A DNA stretch of 64,000 bases from Methylophilaceae bacterium LSUCC0665 (GTDB lineage Bacteria > Pseudomonadota > Gammaproteobacteria > Burkholderiales > Methylophilaceae), in assembly GCA_024919215.1 (NCBI GenBank), contig CP103437.1, forward strand, positions 434,001-498,000, given 5' to 3'. This document shows positions 28,386 through 37,387 of this stretch, one piece after another. The notes beneath the pieces were generated by a model. That model did no database searches, was not told the DNA's origin, and worked only from the letters and a program-made list of their open reading frames with translations. Position 1 is the first letter of the stretch; every line of letters starts with the position of its first letter. The position numbers and the translations under genes are program-made.

Positions 28386-29345
28386 ATGACACTACATTAC
28401 TTAGAGTTTGAAAAACCCTTACAACAGTTAGCTTCAAAAGTAGAAGAGCTAGAGCAAGCTCATAAAGATAATCCAAAATTAAACATCTCAAAAGAAGTCA
28501 AACAACTGCAAAATAAAACAGATGATTTGTTGCATGAGATTTATGATCAACTAACCCCATGGCAAATTTCCCAAATTTCTCGTCACCCACAACGACCATA
28601 TACCAGCGATTATATTGAACATATCTTCACTAACTTTCAAGAGTTGCATGGCGATCGAGCTTTTGCCGATGATCCTGCAATTATTGGTGGCTTAGCTGAT
28701 TTTGAGGGCGAGCCTGTGATGGTGGTAGGGCAACAAAAGGGACGTGACACCAAGGAAAGACAGTACCGTAACTTTGGTATGCCGAGACCTGAAGGTTATC
28801 GTAAAGCGCTCAGATTATTTCGATTGGCAGAAAAATTTAATCTCCCACTTATTACCCTGATTGACACCCCAGGTGCATATCCTGGAATTGGTGCTGAAGA
28901 GAGAGGTCAGTCAGAAGCCATTGCAAAAAATTTATACGCTATGACTGAGCTCAAAACGCCGTCCATAGGGGTTGTCATCGGCGAGGGAGGCTCTGGCGGT
29001 GCATTGGCACTCGGAGTCGTCGATCATTTAATCATGCTGCAGTACTCCACTTATTCAGTGATATCACCTGAAGGTTGTGCATCAATCCTTTACAAGGACG
29101 CAAAAAAAGCTGACATTGCAGCAGAAAGTCTTGGAATTACGGCTGATCATCTTAAAAAAGTGGGTCTAGCTGATGAAGTTGTTCCAGAACCACTTGGTGG
29201 GGCACATCGCAATAAAGAAGCGATGATGGAATCTGTAAGACAGTCACTCATCAAACAATTGAGTCGCTTAAAAAAACAACCCATAGATATATTATTAAGC
29301 ACAAGGTATCAAAGGTTGATGAGTTATGGTGAATTTCAATCCTGA
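28386..29345 (+). CDS. accA: Acetyl-CoA carboxylase carboxyltransferase subunit alpha
   Basis: This 319-residue protein carries out the carboxyl transfer from biotin to acetyl-CoA together with AccD, the first step in fatty acid synthesis. The crotonase-type core is clear: [15 protein letters not shown] near 132, [17 protein letters not shown] near 159, and the oxyanion-hole [12 protein letters not shown] near 199. Length matches E. coli AccA (319). It lies between dnaE and tilS. The tilS ATG follows 3 bases after the stop, so one operon is likely. Confidence 0.97.
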   Translation: MTLHYLEFEKPLQQLASKVEELEQAHKDNPKLNISKEVKQLQNKTDDLLHEIYDQLTPWQISQISRHPQRPYTSDYIEHIFTNFQELHGDRAFADDPAIIGGLADFEGEPVMVVGQQKGRDTKERQYRNFGMPRPEGYRKALRLFRLAEKFNLPLITLIDTPGAYPGIGAEERGQSEAIAKNLYAMTELKTPSIGVVIGEGGSGGALALGVVDHLIMLQYSTYSVISPEGCASILYKDAKKADIAAESLGITADHLKKVGLADEVVPEPLGGAHRNKEAMMESVRQSLIKQLSRLKKQPIDILLSTRYQRLMSYGEFQS

Positions 29346-29348
29346 TCT

Positions 29349-30674
29349 ATGAATGAGCTCGTTAACTTTCTTGAGCAATCATTTTTAAAACAGAAACTTA
29401 AAAAAAATTGTCACCTTCTCGTCGGAGTAAGTGGTGGTATCGATTCTGTTGTGCTGGGCCATTCCCTCAGTCAATTAAGATCACAATATCCATTTGATTT
29501 AACTTTTATTTATGTTGATCACCAATTGCATCCAGAGTCAAAAAAGTGGGCTGAAAGCGTAAAACGGCTCGCAAAAAAATTATCAACTGAGTACATCTAT
29601 GAGAAAGTCTACATTGATCAGGATCTTAAATTAGGTATCGAGGGCGCTGCCAGAAAACATAGGTATCAAGCATTCCAAAAACATCAACAAGATATTTTAG
29701 TGCTCGCCCAGCATGAAGATGATCAATTGGAAACTTTGCTTCTTCAACTTGCCAGAGGGGCTGGATTAAAGGGTCTAAGCTGTATGCCTGAGTACCATGA
29801 TGATCTAAAAATTTGGAGACCATTATTAGGAGTGAGTAAGGAGCTGATTTACGACTATCAACAACAACATAAATTAAAGTTTATTGAAGATCCATCAAAT
29901 CAAGACAATAAATACGATCGAAATTATTTGAGGAACAAGGTGATTCCTTTAATCAAAAAAAGATTTCTGCAGTTTGCTAGCACCTCAGGCCGATCAGTAA
30001 GGCATATGGCCGATGCATATAACTATCAGAATTCAATGAGTGCGGAACTCTATAAGAATGTTCTTGAGAGCACGCATCAAATAAATGGCCTCAAATTAAA
30101 AAAATTATCTGAATATGATATTGGTAATGTCATACGCTATTGGTTAAATGAACATCAGGTATTAATGCCAAGCATGAAAGTGCTTAACCAGATCGTAAAC
30201 CAGGTAAAAAAAATTGACTTGGAAAGTCGAATTAACATCAAAGTGGATGGGATGTCTATTCGATCTTACAATAACTCATTGTTTTTAATTAATAATTCAG
30301 AAAATTCATTTAAACCAGTACTTTGGAAAAATCATAATAAAGTTATACTTTCAAATAATAGGGAGGTGTTATCGAGCAAGATAGTTGGTCAGGGGCTTTT
30401 GCTTGATGCATCTAAAAAAATTCTTATTGATAAGCCATTAAATATGAATCTTAAAATTAAGATAAAAGCTAATCAGCCTGCAAGATCATTGAAATATATT
30501 TTTCAGGAAAATAAAATTCCTCCATGGGAAAGAGAAAACTATCCCTGCCTGTATGTTGAAGATAAATTAATTGCGGTGATTGGTCTGGCTGACTCTGTTG
30601 AATATGCTGCAAATAAAAAAGAAGTGGGGGTTGTTTTTATGTATAAAAAAAATCCCAGCATGGCTGGGATTTAA
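29349..30674 (+). CDS. tilS: tRNA(Ile)-lysidine synthetase
   Basis: This 441-residue N-type ATP pyrophosphatase attaches lysine to C34 of the AUA-reading isoleucine tRNA. The ATP-binding SGGIDSVVL motif lies near residues 29-37. HHQLHP-like VDHQLHPES near 60, GIEGAARKHRYQ near 97 and AQHEDDQLETLLLQLARG near 120 follow in order. The C-terminal substrate-binding domain is present. The last codons (KNPSMAGI) coincide with a perfect 10-bp hairpin that acts as a terminator for the convergent gene. Confidence 0.95.
   Translation: MNELVNFLEQSFLKQKLKKNCHLLVGVSGGIDSVVLGHSLSQLRSQYPFDLTFIYVDHQLHPESKKWAESVKRLAKKLSTEYIYEKVYIDQDLKLGIEGAARKHRYQAFQKHQQDILVLAQHEDDQLETLLLQLARGAGLKGLSCMPEYHDDLKIWRPLLGVSKELIYDYQQQHKLKFIEDPSNQDNKYDRNYLRNKVIPLIKKRFLQFASTSGRSVRHMADAYNYQNSMSAELYKNVLESTHQINGLKLKKLSEYDIGNVIRYWLNEHQVLMPSMKVLNQIVNQVKKIDLESRINIKVDGMSIRSYNNSLFLINNSENSFKPVLWKNHNKVILSNNREVLSSKIVGQGLLLDASKKILIDKPLNMNLKIKIKANQPARSLKYIFQENKIPPWERENYPCLYVEDKLIAVIGLADSVEYAANKKEVGVVFMYKKNPSMAGI
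30643..30672. terminator. Terminator hairpin overlapping the tilS 3' end
   Basis: AAATCCCAGC (30650-30659) and GCTGGGATTT (30663-30672) form a perfect 10-bp stem with a 3-base ATG loop. On the minus strand the stem is followed by an unbroken run of eight T, a strong terminator for the PepSY gene. On the plus strand the tail is weaker. The hairpin is also the last codons of tilS. Confidence 0.8.
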
Positions 30675-30687
30675 TTTGTTTTAAGAT

Positions 30688-31215
30688 TTACGAATCTTCA
30701 CCGATATCATAGATTTCGATTTCTCTTTCCATAATCTCACCAGTTACACCATTGATTTCAATCTCAACTTCATGACCAATTTTTTCTGAGTAGATATCAA
30801 ATTCATACACTGGAAGATCGCCTTCAAAAGCATACTCTCTCTCAGTCACTTTGCCTGGGGTATTTTCTAAAGCAATTTTTTCAGCCTCTTCAGCTGAAAT
30901 TTTCACTGCTGAGGTAAATTTCTTATCATCCTTAGCTACTTCCACTTCTTCATCAGCTAGCTCGCCAGTAGCAACATTGCATTCAATTTCGAGTTCTTTA
31001 CCATCTTTTGTTTTGATATCAAATTCATAAATTGCCTGTCCATCTTCCACTTCACGTTCTAGGGAAACGATATGACCTTCATACTTTTTGTGAGCTGCGA
31101 TAAAACATTTATCTAAATCTGAGGTAAGTACTTTTTTAATATCATCTTCTGTGTGTGCGGCAAAAGTGTTCATAGAAAAACCTGCAACAGAAAGGGCTAA
31201 AATAATTTTTTTCAT
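30688..31215 (-). CDS. Secreted acidic protein with two PepSY domains (lanpepsy-like candidate)
   Basis: This 175-residue protein has a signal peptide (residues 1-19, cleavage after TFA). Two PepSY repeats follow. The first is around YEGHIVSLEREVEDGQAIYE to the ATGELADEE segment. The second is around NTPGKVTEREYAFEGDLPVYE to GVTGEIMEREIEI. The mature chain is strongly acidic, with Glu/Asp clusters at the repeat ends that could bind metal. Size and two-domain build resemble lanpepsy, a periplasmic lanthanide-binding protein I recall from Methylobacillus flagellatus. It is divergent from a TonB-dependent receptor. The lanthanide link is inference; generic PepSY function is the safe call. Confidence 0.8.
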   Translation of the reverse strand: MKKIILALSVAGFSMNTFAAHTEDDIKKVLTSDLDKCFIAAHKKYEGHIVSLEREVEDGQAIYEFDIKTKDGKELEIECNVATGELADEEVEVAKDDKKFTSAVKISAEEAEKIALENTPGKVTEREYAFEGDLPVYEFDIYSEKIGHEVEIEINGVTGEIMEREIEIYDIGEDS

Positions 31216-31287
31216 TAGTATTCCAAAATATTTATTAATAACCCTTTAATGAGCAGTTTGGGTGAGATAAGTTCTAAAAGATCTTAC

Positions 31288-31407
31288 TTAAAAGAAGATT
31301 TTGTATATAGAGGTGCTAAAAGCCAGATAAATTGTAAGAAACAAAAATAATCCGATCAGTGTTGTGAGAACAAATAATACATCTTCTTTTAATTTGCCTT
31401 TATTCAT
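31288..31407 (-). CDS. Possible short membrane protein (39 aa)
   Basis: This 39-residue minus-strand frame upstream of the PepSY gene begins MNKGKLKEDVLFVLTTLIG. It has one long hydrophobic helix (about 11-30) and ends SIYKIFF. The charged N-terminus plus a single helix looks real, but there is no good ribosome site, so support is limited. It would precede the PepSY gene on the same strand and could be part of the same transcript. Confidence 0.4.
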   Translation of the reverse strand: MNKGKLKEDVLFVLTTLIGLFLFLTIYLAFSTSIYKIFF

Positions 31408-31437
31408 ATTGAATATATTTATTTTTGATTGACTGAA

Positions 31438-31528
31438 TATCAATAGGAAAATTTCCTGAATACCTAATTAATAGTAATTTCAGGAAAAATTCCCAAAATT
31501 CTAAAAAAAGGAAGAATTCCTATTGATA
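31438..31528. promoter_or_regulatory. Cluster of three dyad elements upstream of the TonB receptor
   Basis: Three near-identical 11-bp dyads occur at 31446-31456 (GGAAAATTTCC), 31483-31493 (GGAAAAATTCC) and 31510-31520 (GGAAGAATTCC), consensus GGAARAWTTCC. The outer two sit in a 20-bp inverted repeat matching at 17 positions (31438-31457 with 31509-31528). A 9-bp inverted pair (31452-31460 with 31479-31487) links the first two. They lie 62-136 bp before the receptor ATG in the divergent intergenic region, a natural place for operators. Confidence 0.65.
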
Positions 31529-31581
31529 ACAAAATTGCATCAATTAAAATCATGGTTCAATTAATTTTTTAAGTATTAGAT

Positions 31582-34152
31582 ATGAAGTTAAGATTGTCAC
31601 TATTTGGATTAATGTCTGTTGCGCTAACAGTCAATGCAGAGGATCTGCAGACAGGTAAAATTAATGTGTTTAGCCCAGGACCATTGCCATCTATTGGTAT
31701 TAGTCAGGATATCGTTCCAGGATCAATCCAGGTTATCAAGCCTCAGGATGTGCAAGACCAGTCTGGTGTTTCACTCGCAGACTATCTTAACAATAATACA
31801 CAAGGCATCTCTTTTAATGAGGTTGGTGGAAACCCATGGCAGCCTGAAATATTTTTTAGAGGATATTCTGCTGGCTCCATTACCGGGAATCCACAAGGTT
31901 TGTCTATTTTTGTAGATGGTGTGCGAGAAAATCAACCTTTCAGTGATGTGGTTTTATGGGATACGATCCCGACCTGGGCATTAGCTGGCACTCAAGTTGT
32001 TGCTGGCTCGAATCCAATCTATGGACTTAATACCCTGGGTGGTGCGATTGCCATGCAGACAAAAAATGGTAAGTTATTTAATCAGGGCCGAATAGAAGGC
32101 ACAGTTGGCTCATGGGACCGTACCGCCGGTTTAATTGAATACGGTGGAATTATTGAGGGTACCAATGTAGATTACTATTTTGGCTACAAACATAGCTCAG
32201 AACATGGTTGGCGTGATCATACCCCATCTCATTTAAATCAAGCATTTGGTAAGATTGGGAATGACTTTGAAAATGGTCGTATTGAACTGAGTTACACCGG
32301 AGCCTCAAATAACTTAATCGGTAACGGCTTAGCACCTAGATATTTACTTGGCGCAGATAACGAAGGTGTGAATACGGTACCAGATCTAACAGAGAACAGA
32401 TACCATAAATTAAACTTAACTCTCACTCAATTTATTTCAGATACCGCAATGTTGTCTGCTAATGCATATTACCGCTCATCAAATCGATACACTTTAAATG
32501 GTGATGCGGAGATTGAATGGAATGCAGGTAATATCTCTAATTTAGGTCAGGTTGTCACTGGAACAGATAGATATATTCATACCTATAGCCCATATGCTAT
32601 TGATAGTGTTGAAGGGGAGACAAGAACAACCAAAACTAAGCAAGATGCGTATGGTATTTCAGCACAGTTATCATTATCTGATGATTTGATGGGTTATCAG
32701 AATCATTTTGTAACTGGCGTAAACATTGAAACATCACTAGTGAGTTTTGTACAAAATGAGTATGAGGGATCTACGATTTTATCTGGTCGTGTGATCGATA
32801 CTAATACTGGTGAATATGAAAATAATACAGACCTCCAGGGAAGAACAGATACTTTTGGGCTTTATGCCGTTGATACATTATCTTTAAATGAAAGATGGCA
32901 CGTTACAGGTGGTTTAAGATACAACTACACAAAAGTTGATAACAAGGATCGAAGAGCTGATCAAAGTGCTGGATCTTTAACTGAAGAACAAAGTTGGGGC
33001 CGAATTAACCCAACTATTGGGGTTACTTTCAAACCAAGTGATAGATATTCAACTTATTGGTCATACAGTGAATCGAATAGAGCTCCTACATCGATTGAAC
33101 TTGGCTGCTCCAACCCCGCACTTGCATGTTCCTTACCAACTCAAATGGCAGACGATCCACCATTAGATGATGTGGTTTCTAAAACTTATGAAGTAGGGGC
33201 TCGTGGTAATTTTTCAAAAGAATTCAATTGGAACGCAGCTATTTATCATGCGATGAACCACGATGACCTAATGTTCGTAAGTAATAATGCTCAAAATGGT
33301 TTAGGTTATTTCGATAATGTTGGCAGAACACGTCGTGATGGACTTGATCTCGGTTTTGGTGGAGAAACACTTTTCGGCCTAAGTAATACAGAAAAATTTT
33401 CATGGAATGCATCCTATGGGTATGTAAATGCAACCTATGATTCAGATCTTGAACTTACATCTGATGCAAACTCAAGCAGAACTCGCTCATCAACATCGTT
33501 CAATACTTATGATGATGATCAGTTAATAGATAGTGATGACTCTGAAGCAACTGAGTTGCTAGAAGGATTGTGGGATACATATAAAAATACATGGGCAACA
33601 GATGAAAGCCTTGCTTTACTTGGTGTAGGCAATGAAATTGATGCTGAAGACTCTTCCACAAATATCTTAACTACAACGAATGAAACTGTTGCAGATTTTT
33701 CAGAGTGGGTAGAGGATAATATTGGCATTGCTACAGATAAAATAAATGTTAGAAAGGGTGATCAGCTTGCAAACCTTCCTCAACATCGTCTCAAATTTAG
33801 ACTAAATTACGACTACAGTTCTGACTTTAGGTTAGGTTTAACAGCTCTTGGTTATGGTAAAGCCTACCTAATGGGTAATGAAAATCAAAAACATAATGGT
33901 GATGGTGAAACATCCGGATATATGATTTTTAATGCGGATGCGCATTGGTCACCAGCTAAAAATTGGTTAGTGAGCCTGAAAGCCATTAACTTATTTGATA
34001 AAGATTATTATTCAGGTGGACGCCTATTAATGAATGGATTTACTGGAGTTGATACAGGCACTCGCTCAGGAGCTGATGCATTCCGAGGCCCTGGATTTGT
34101 TCCAGGATCACCTCAGGCTGCTTGGATTACGCTTTCATATCAGTTTAAATAA
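31582..34152 (+). CDS. TonB-dependent outer-membrane receptor
   Basis: This 856-residue receptor has a signal peptide (residues 1-19), a plug domain and a 22-strand barrel. The plug includes IQVIKPQDVQDQSGVSLADYL and the FRGYSAGSITGNPQGLSIFVDG segment (about 90-112). TonB-boxes such as INVFSPG lie near residue 28. The barrel ends in the aromatic WITLSYQFK, the usual BamA signal. Substrate cannot be read directly. With PepSY and two-component neighbours, a lanthanide or other metal-chelate receptor (LanA/LutH-like) is my favoured inference. A long Asp/Ser-rich extracellular loop (about 640-730) is notable. A terminator follows. Confidence 0.9.
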   Translation: MKLRLSLFGLMSVALTVNAEDLQTGKINVFSPGPLPSIGISQDIVPGSIQVIKPQDVQDQSGVSLADYLNNNTQGISFNEVGGNPWQPEIFFRGYSAGSITGNPQGLSIFVDGVRENQPFSDVVLWDTIPTWALAGTQVVAGSNPIYGLNTLGGAIAMQTKNGKLFNQGRIEGTVGSWDRTAGLIEYGGIIEGTNVDYYFGYKHSSEHGWRDHTPSHLNQAFGKIGNDFENGRIELSYTGASNNLIGNGLAPRYLLGADNEGVNTVPDLTENRYHKLNLTLTQFISDTAMLSANAYYRSSNRYTLNGDAEIEWNAGNISNLGQVVTGTDRYIHTYSPYAIDSVEGETRTTKTKQDAYGISAQLSLSDDLMGYQNHFVTGVNIETSLVSFVQNEYEGSTILSGRVIDTNTGEYENNTDLQGRTDTFGLYAVDTLSLNERWHVTGGLRYNYTKVDNKDRRADQSAGSLTEEQSWGRINPTIGVTFKPSDRYSTYWSYSESNRAPTSIELGCSNPALACSLPTQMADDPPLDDVVSKTYEVGARGNFSKEFNWNAAIYHAMNHDDLMFVSNNAQNGLGYFDNVGRTRRDGLDLGFGGETLFGLSNTEKFSWNASYGYVNATYDSDLELTSDANSSRTRSSTSFNTYDDDQLIDSDDSEATELLEGLWDTYKNTWATDESLALLGVGNEIDAEDSSTNILTTTNETVADFSEWVEDNIGIATDKINVRKGDQLANLPQHRLKFRLNYDYSSDFRLGLTALGYGKAYLMGNENQKHNGDGETSGYMIFNADAHWSPAKNWLVSLKAINLFDKDYYSGGRLLMNGFTGVDTGTRSGADAFRGPGFVPGSPQAAWITLSYQFK

Positions 34153-34177
34153 AAAAAGGGCATTAGCCCTTTTTTTT
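34151..34177 (+). terminator. Intrinsic terminator after the TonB receptor gene
   Basis: AAAAAAGGGC and GCCCTTTTTT pair around an ATTA loop, followed by more T. It begins at the receptor stop codon and separates the receptor from the sensor kinase gene, whose ATG is 22 bases past it. The kinase therefore either needs its own promoter or depends on read-through. Confidence 0.8.
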
Positions 34178-34198
34178 CGCCTAGAGTAAAATCAATTT

Positions 34199-35500
34199 AT
34201 GAGTTTAAAGCTAAGATTAATTTTAATTGTTAACTTTCTTTTATTTGTTGCCATCTTTATTGGTTTCTTCTCTGTTGTCTTTACCTCAAAAAATGCAGTT
34301 AGGTCTGAAATTGAGTCTTCACTCAAGCTTGCAGAATTCTCTATTAAAACAGGCATTCAAAAAAATCCTGATCTATATCTTTTTCAAGATAATCTATTAG
34401 GTCTCAAAGATTTAGATCTGATTCGTCACCTATCAATTCAGTTATTAGATAGCGATGGAAATATCATTGATCAAAATAAAAAATCAAATACAGAAGTTCA
34501 TATTCCTGTGTGGTTTCAAAATGCATTAGATATTTATTCTAAAGATCTTGAAATTTTAGACTTTCCTTTAATGCAGTATGGGGATCAGATTGGAGCGGTA
34601 AAAGTGATTCCCAATCCAATCTATGAGTATGACGAGATATGGCAGCAATTTAAAAATGGATTAATTATTGCTATGCTATTTTTTGTGTTTGTAAATTTTT
34701 CTATTTTCTTTTTATTTGGAAAAATTATTTCACCCATTAATCTTCTCATCCAAGGATTTAGAAATTTAGAACAAGGAAAATATAAAAATAATAAAGAAAA
34801 CTTTGGTATATCTGAACTAGATATATTGAGAGTGAAATTGAATCAATTGACTATTAAATTAAAAAATAATGATGAAAGAATACATGAGCTCAATCAGAAG
34901 TTAATCTCTATCCAAGAGCAAGAAAAAAAGGAAATCTCTCGAGACTTGCATGATGAAATTGGTCAGTCATTAGCAGCGATTCAGGTTCAGGCTGCGGCAA
35001 TTAAAACTTCAAGAAAAGCTAATGCACAGGCAGATCTGATTATTAGAACTACGAAAGACTTAATGCATCAAACACGCAATCTTATAAAGCGTTTAAGTTT
35101 GAGCATTATCGATGATCTTGGCATTGAGGATGCATTAATTGACCTCATAAAAAATTGGTCACGAAGAACTCCTTGTAAGAATATTAATGCGAATGTCGAC
35201 TTACCTGACTCAAAGATATTTAAATTTCAATTGAATGAAACAGTTTATAGATTGACTCAAGAGGCATTAACAAATATGTCAAAACACTCTCGACCAAAAG
35301 AAGTATTAATTTCAGTCCAGAGAAATGGCAATGTAATTCATTTAAGTTTTATGAATAACGGTCTATTAAAGAGAACAAAAAAAACTAGCGGTATTGGAAT
35401 TTTGGGGATGCAAGAAAGGGTGAAGAATTTATCAGGATCTTTTAAACAAAGCACTTATAAAGGGTTTTATAAAATTGAAATAGGTTTACCCATAAAATGA
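34199..35500 (+). CDS. Two-component sensor histidine kinase (HisKA_3 / NarX-type)
   Basis: This 433-residue kinase has transmembrane helices at about 7-28 and 153-173 flanking a periplasmic sensor of about 120 residues. HAMP-like sequence (KIISPINLLIQGF) and a coiled coil follow. The dimerisation helix carries the phospho-accepting His in KEISRDLHDEIGQSLAAIQ (near 250), and the HATPase domain has NxxKHS (NMSKHSRPKE) and GIGILGMQERV. This build pairs with LuxR-type regulators. The stop overlaps the regulator ATG by 4 bases. Proximity to the receptor and PepSY genes suggests it senses the same substrate, but that is unproven. Confidence 0.92.
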   Translation: MSLKLRLILIVNFLLFVAIFIGFFSVVFTSKNAVRSEIESSLKLAEFSIKTGIQKNPDLYLFQDNLLGLKDLDLIRHLSIQLLDSDGNIIDQNKKSNTEVHIPVWFQNALDIYSKDLEILDFPLMQYGDQIGAVKVIPNPIYEYDEIWQQFKNGLIIAMLFFVFVNFSIFFLFGKIISPINLLIQGFRNLEQGKYKNNKENFGISELDILRVKLNQLTIKLKNNDERIHELNQKLISIQEQEKKEISRDLHDEIGQSLAAIQVQAAAIKTSRKANAQADLIIRTTKDLMHQTRNLIKRLSLSIIDDLGIEDALIDLIKNWSRRTPCKNINANVDLPDSKIFKFQLNETVYRLTQEALTNMSKHSRPKEVLISVQRNGNVIHLSFMNNGLLKRTKKTSGIGILGMQERVKNLSGSFKQSTYKGFYKIEIGLPIK

Positions 35501-36096
35501 AGAGCTTACTCTTAGTGGATGATCATAAAATTGTTCGTTCAGGTCTCAAAACTTTATTGTCTAATTTGAATTTTGATCGGATTGATGAAGCTGACTCGGG
35601 AAAAATGGCTTATGCTTTAGCCCAGGAAAACTCCTATAGCTTGATTATCATGGATATCTCCATGGGGGGGATGAGTGGTTTAGATGCTCTATCTAAAATT
35701 ATTAATAGACTTCCCAAGCAAAAAATCTTAATTTTGAGTATGCATGACAGTGATCTTGTGATTGAAAAATCTAAAAAATTAGGTGCGATGGGCTTTGTGA
35801 CTAAGTCTGATATATCTGATAATTTATTTCAAGCTGTGGAACAGGTGCTTGCTGGCCAATATTTCTTTCCAGAAATAAAAATTTTAGATAATCGATTAAA
35901 TGAGCTTAATGAAAGAGAGTTTGAAATTTTTAAAATGATCGCTTCTGGAATGACAATAAAAAATATTGCTGCAGATATGAACATCAGTCAGAAAACTGCG
36001 GCTAATTATCAGACCAGTATCAAGCAAAAGTTAGAAATTGATAATCCAATTGAGTTTTACAAGTTAGCCGTTGAGTTAAATTTAATTAAATCCTAA
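35497..36096 (+). CDS. LuxR/NarL-type response regulator
   Basis: This 199-residue protein has an N-terminal receiver with acidic pair Asp8-Asp9, phosphorylation site Asp53 in IIMDISM and Lys103 in FVTKSD. A LuxR-type helix-turn-helix (about 135-195) follows, with LNEREFEIFKMIASGMTIKNIA as first helices and ISQKTAANYQTSIKQKL as recognition helix. It overlaps the kinase gene by 4 bases (ATGA) and must be its partner. The three dyads upstream of the TonB receptor are candidate targets, since NarL-type proteins bind short inverted repeats. Confidence 0.93.
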   Translation: MKSLLLVDDHKIVRSGLKTLLSNLNFDRIDEADSGKMAYALAQENSYSLIIMDISMGGMSGLDALSKIINRLPKQKILILSMHDSDLVIEKSKKLGAMGFVTKSDISDNLFQAVEQVLAGQYFFPEIKILDNRLNELNEREFEIFKMIASGMTIKNIAADMNISQKTAANYQTSIKQKLEIDNPIEFYKLAVELNLIKS

Positions 36097-36141
36097 TGAC
36101 CTCATTGTATAATTACAATTAAGTACACAGAAGGTATTTTT

Positions 36142-37338
36142 ATGCAGTTCTCATCACCACTTAAAACAAATTCAACTAAGGTTATGTTGTTAGGCAGCGG
36201 TGAGCTTGGTAAAGAGGTTATTATTTCACTTCAACGTCTTGGCATAGAAGTCATTGCTGTGGATCGTTATGAGAATGCACCAGGTCATCAAGTGGCGCAT
36301 CGTGCCTATACAATTGATATGACTAATGCTGATGCACTCGAACAACTCATTCAAAAAGAAAAACCTACTCTAGTGGTTCCTGAGATAGAAGCGATTAACA
36401 CCACGCTACTTGAAAAACTTGAAGCTGATAAAGTAACCAAAGTCATCCCAAATGTGCGAGCAGTTCAACTCACCATGAATCGTGAGGGGATTAGAAAGTT
36501 GGCTGCAGAAGAGCTTAAGATTCCAACATCACCATATGCCTTTGCCAGAAGTAGCGATGAGCTCAAGAAAGCAGTAAATAAGGTAGGTCTGCCTTGTTTT
36601 ATTAAGCCAACCATGTCTTCATCAGGGAAAGGTCAATCTCGTATTGATTCGATTGATGATGTTGAGAGGGCATGGGATTATGCTGCCACTTCAGGGCGGG
36701 TGAATGAAGGTGTGGTGATCGCAGAAGGCCAAATTGATTTTGATTATGAAATCACGCTATTAACAGTTCGATCTTTAAGCTCTAATGGAAACATTATTAC
36801 TTCATTCTGTGAGCCAATCGGCCATCGACAAGAAGATGGTGACTATGTTGAGAGTTGGCAGCCACAACCCATGAACGAGCAGGCCTTAACTAGATCCAAA
36901 GAGATCGCTGAAAAAGTGACGTCCGCATTGGGTGGCTTAGGACTTTTTGGTGTAGAGCTATTTATCAAAGATGATCAGGTCTGGTTTTCTGAAGTAAGCC
37001 CTCGTCCACATGACACAGGAATGGTGACCATGATTACTCAAAAGCAGTCAGAATTCGAATTGCATGCAAAGGCCATCTTAGGATTGCCGGTGGATACTTC
37101 ATTGTCTAATCCAGGTGCGTCTGCGGTCATTTATGGAGGGCATGATTGTGAAGCCATCCAGTTTCAAAATATTCCACAAGCATTGGCAGAACAGGGCGTA
37201 GATATCCGATTATTTGGTAAACCCCAGTCGTTCAAAAAAAGAAGAATGGGTGTCATTTTGGCGCATGCAGAGGATATTCAACACGCTAAAAATAAAGCAC
37301 AACAAGCAAAATCTATAATCAAAACTGAATCTGTTTAA
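36142..37338 (+). CDS. purT: Formate-dependent phosphoribosylglycinamide formyltransferase PurT
   Basis: This 398-residue ATP-grasp enzyme formylates GAR using formate and ATP in purine synthesis. The N-terminal [22 protein letters not shown] binds the glycinamide substrate. The ATP-grasp domain contains [15 protein letters not shown] near 153 and the metal-binding [27 protein letters not shown] near 266. Using free formate fits a methylotrophic lifestyle. TATAAT at 36108-36113 and an AGAAGG site precede the ATG. Confidence 0.96.
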   Translation: MQFSSPLKTNSTKVMLLGSGELGKEVIISLQRLGIEVIAVDRYENAPGHQVAHRAYTIDMTNADALEQLIQKEKPTLVVPEIEAINTTLLEKLEADKVTKVIPNVRAVQLTMNREGIRKLAAEELKIPTSPYAFARSSDELKKAVNKVGLPCFIKPTMSSSGKGQSRIDSIDDVERAWDYAATSGRVNEGVVIAEGQIDFDYEITLLTVRSLSSNGNIITSFCEPIGHRQEDGDYVESWQPQPMNEQALTRSKEIAEKVTSALGGLGLFGVELFIKDDQVWFSEVSPRPHDTGMVTMITQKQSEFELHAKAILGLPVDTSLSNPGASAVIYGGHDCEAIQFQNIPQALAEQGVDIRLFGKPQSFKKRRMGVILAHAEDIQHAKNKAQQAKSIIKTESV

Positions 37339-37353
37339 TTTGTATAACGGTGC

Positions 37354-37359
37354 TATAAT
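37354..37359 (+). promoter_or_regulatory. Promoter -10 box for typA
   Basis: A perfect TATAAT followed by GGCGCG sits 28 bases before the typA ATG, the same TATAATGGCGC context as upstream of rhlE. A convincing -35 box is not visible. Confidence 0.5.
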
Positions 37360-37387
37360 GGCGCGTCAATTTTTATGAAGAACCATC

